A DNA stretch of 64,000 bases from Spirochaetota bacterium (GTDB lineage Bacteria > Spirochaetota > Spirochaetia > Treponematales > Rectinemataceae): NCBI GenBank assembly GCA_029265255.1, contig JAJUJQ010000005.1:1-64000 (forward strand), written 5' to 3'. Below the pieces are notes generated by a model, which did not search any database, was not told the origin of the DNA, and saw only the letters and a program-made list of their open reading frames with translations. Position numbers and translations under genes: made by a program. This document shows positions 62,881 to 64,000 of the stretch, one piece after another. Every line of letters begins with the position of its first letter. Within the stretch, counting starts at the first letter, position 1.

Positions 62881-63312
62881 CAGAACCGCACTCGAATCGA
62901 ATACACGTGTATAGAATGGTGCACGATCGCTATACAGACCGCAATCATTTCTTACAGAAAGAATAAAGCCAAAATTCCCCTGCCAGGCAGAGGGGAAAAA
63001 TATTGACTTCGTAATTCCTTTTCTTGAGAAAGGGTACGCCTGCTCTTGCAATGTGCCGGCGCTGTGACTTGGTTTTCGCGTTAGAAGTCCTTTTTCTTGC
63101 CGAGGATTCGCCTTTTTTCGCAGAGGGCAGGCCAGTTCGCAAGATAACCTGCCTTTTCAGCCAGATGAAAAACGTCCATCGCTCACATGCTTCATGAATC
63201 AATGACAAAACAATTCCATATAAAATAAAGATTAAATACCACAATCCAGCCCATCCTCCATGATCGCCTGTCCTGGCACGCAGATTGCATAATAATCTGC
63301 CGGAGGACACCT
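62881..63312. other. AT-richer intergenic stretch with palindromes and one possible small reading frame
   Basis: No clear gene lies here. It holds a 12-bp perfect palindrome ATACACGTGTAT (62901-62912) and a hairpin (TTCCCCT / AGGGGAA around 62975-62997) flanked by A runs. A minus-strand frame 62945-63310 could encode a small basic protein with one hydrophobic segment (LWYLIFILYGIVLSLI), but its start is unclear and I give it low weight. Confidence 0.4.
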
Positions 63313-64000
63313 ATGTATCTCAGGAACACTCGCGAGCACGTGGAACACTGGCAGGGCGTTTCGGATCGCTATCTGGAGCTGGCAAAACGCATGTATGCGC
63401 ACCCTCGGCGGTACGGATTTTTTTCGGAAGACGAAATATCCGATGCGTTGAGCCGATATCGCACCCGCATCGATCGCATCCTGCAACGGGTGGAAGAACA
63501 GCGTATTACCGGTCCAGGCTTCCTGTGTACCAGCATGCGCTTTGTTGCCCGAAGCATGCATAGACAGCAATGGAATGAAAGTCTTTGTGAGAACGCCTAT
63601 ATCTACCACGCTGAACCGGAAGAAATGCTTCTGGAAAAACCCGCAGACGCATTTATATCAGAACCCGACCCTGTCTGTTATCAAAAAGGGTCCCATGATC
63701 TGGGAATCCCAATCCCTATACTGGCAGGCACCATGAGTCCTGAGCGGCGTAGAGTACTCGTACTCATGCTCAAATGCGCCTGGGAGATCGATGATGCCAC
63801 GGTGCAGAAAGCGTCGGTTGCCCTCGGTCTGCCGCTATCGACGCTTGAAACGCTGCTTGCGCTAGCCCGCAGCCGCAGCGAAACAAATTACCGGCTTCTC
63901 TGCGCGCAGGATGAAAAAATGCGAGCCCTTTGGATTCGCCTCAGGGTGCTCGAAATGCGCTATGAGACGGTTTTCGAGCCTGAAGAAAAGGCGCGGATAC
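63313..64000 (+). CDS. Sigma-70-like protein, 3' end beyond the window
   Basis: At least 229 residues from ATG 63313, which has CGGAGGAC upstream. Residues ~35-90 (FFSEDEISDALSRYRTRIDRIL ... SMRFVARSMHRQQW in separate stretches) resemble sigma region 2. Residues ~140-190 (ERRRVLVLMLKCAWEIDDATVQKASVALGL, then LPLSTLETLLALARSR) resemble a degenerate region 4. Spirochaetes contain such atypical sigma-like proteins of unknown role. Whether it binds core polymerase is open. Confidence 0.6.
   Translation, partial: MYLRNTREHVEHWQGVSDRYLELAKRMYAHPRRYGFFSEDEISDALSRYRTRIDRILQRVEEQRITGPGFLCTSMRFVARSMHRQQWNESLCENAYIYHAEPEEMLLEKPADAFISEPDPVCYQKGSHDLGIPIPILAGTMSPERRRVLVLMLKCAWEIDDATVQKASVALGLPLSTLETLLALARSRSETNYRLLCAQDEKMRALWIRLRVLEMRYETVFEPEEKARI

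Noticed and set aside
62945..63310. Minus-strand 121-codon frame in the gap before the sigma-like gene
   Set aside because: One hydrophobic segment and a basic middle are suggestive, but no start with a ribosome binding site at the right place and no recognisable family; kept only as a note.
63232..63609. Minus-strand open frame of 125 codons at the right edge
   Set aside because: It lies opposite the sigma-like gene, which has a good ribosome binding site and family-like composition; this frame shows neither.

Overview
The window reads as a chromosomal segment of a spirochaete of the treponeme/Rectinema type. Pointers to this are the order mraZ-rsmH-ftsL-murF-mraY-ftsW-ftsQ-ftsA-ftsZ-xer-dprA-topA-xer-hslV-hslU; the run pgi-murG-cvpA-holB-histidine kinase-NtrC regulator; a DUF4912 gene beside a GH57 glucan enzyme; and a sigma-like protein at the right edge. 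This assignment is inference from gene content and order, not from a database search. The DNA looks moderately GC-rich. Genes are tightly packed, with many ATGA, GTGA and TGATG overlaps, and there are no insertion sequences, prophage genes, CRISPR arrays or rRNA genes.

Layout. 1-4.6 kb: a clipped gene end, an elongator tRNA-Met, a TPR protein, a deleted GntP-type permease, a small unknown protein, a YghO-like acetyltransferase and tsaE-tsaB. 4.6-12 kb: alpha/beta hydrolase, pcnB-like polymerase, DUF4912, GH57 protein, purA-guaA. 12-18 kb: a lysine-2,3-aminomutase-like enzyme, a CoA-transferase/thiolase cluster (atoD-atoA-thiolase) divergent from an atoE carrier, then argR. 18-24.5 kb: DUF3783 protein, clpB-tatD, a small membrane protein, a lipoprotein, class II aldolase. 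24.5-28.6 kb: infC-rpmI-rplT, a coiled-coil protein, zapA, rpoZ, miaA and a small membrane exporter. 28.6-33.8 kb: UvrD-type helicase, RlmM-like methyltransferase, HD phosphohydrolase, TtcA-like protein. 33.9-51 kb: the dcw cluster, running on through two tyrosine recombinases, dprA, topA, hslVU and a FliA/WhiG sigma factor. 51-58.3 kb (minus strand): the pgi to NtrC operon. 58.3-64 kb: recQ, nth, argF, an NrnA-type DHH phosphoesterase and a clipped sigma-like gene.

How the genes fit together. The dcw block makes lipid I precursors (murF, mraY) and the divisome (ftsL, W, Q, A, Z), with MraZ boxes over its promoter. The ftsI, murC, murD and ddl genes are absent from the cluster, and murG sits 18 kb away behind pgi. 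zapA and a coiled-coil partner ride in the translation operon. The ato cluster suggests short-chain acyl-CoA or acetoacetate metabolism with its own carrier.

Points most worth a second look: ftsA has no usable ATG, GTG or TTG and appears to start on CTG, with similar CTG signals at tsaE and possibly nth; the GH57 protein has Gln where the catalytic Glu is expected; the flagellar operon that normally follows hslVU in spirochaetes is missing while a FliA-type sigma factor remains; and a perfect inverted repeat overlaps the atoD promoter.
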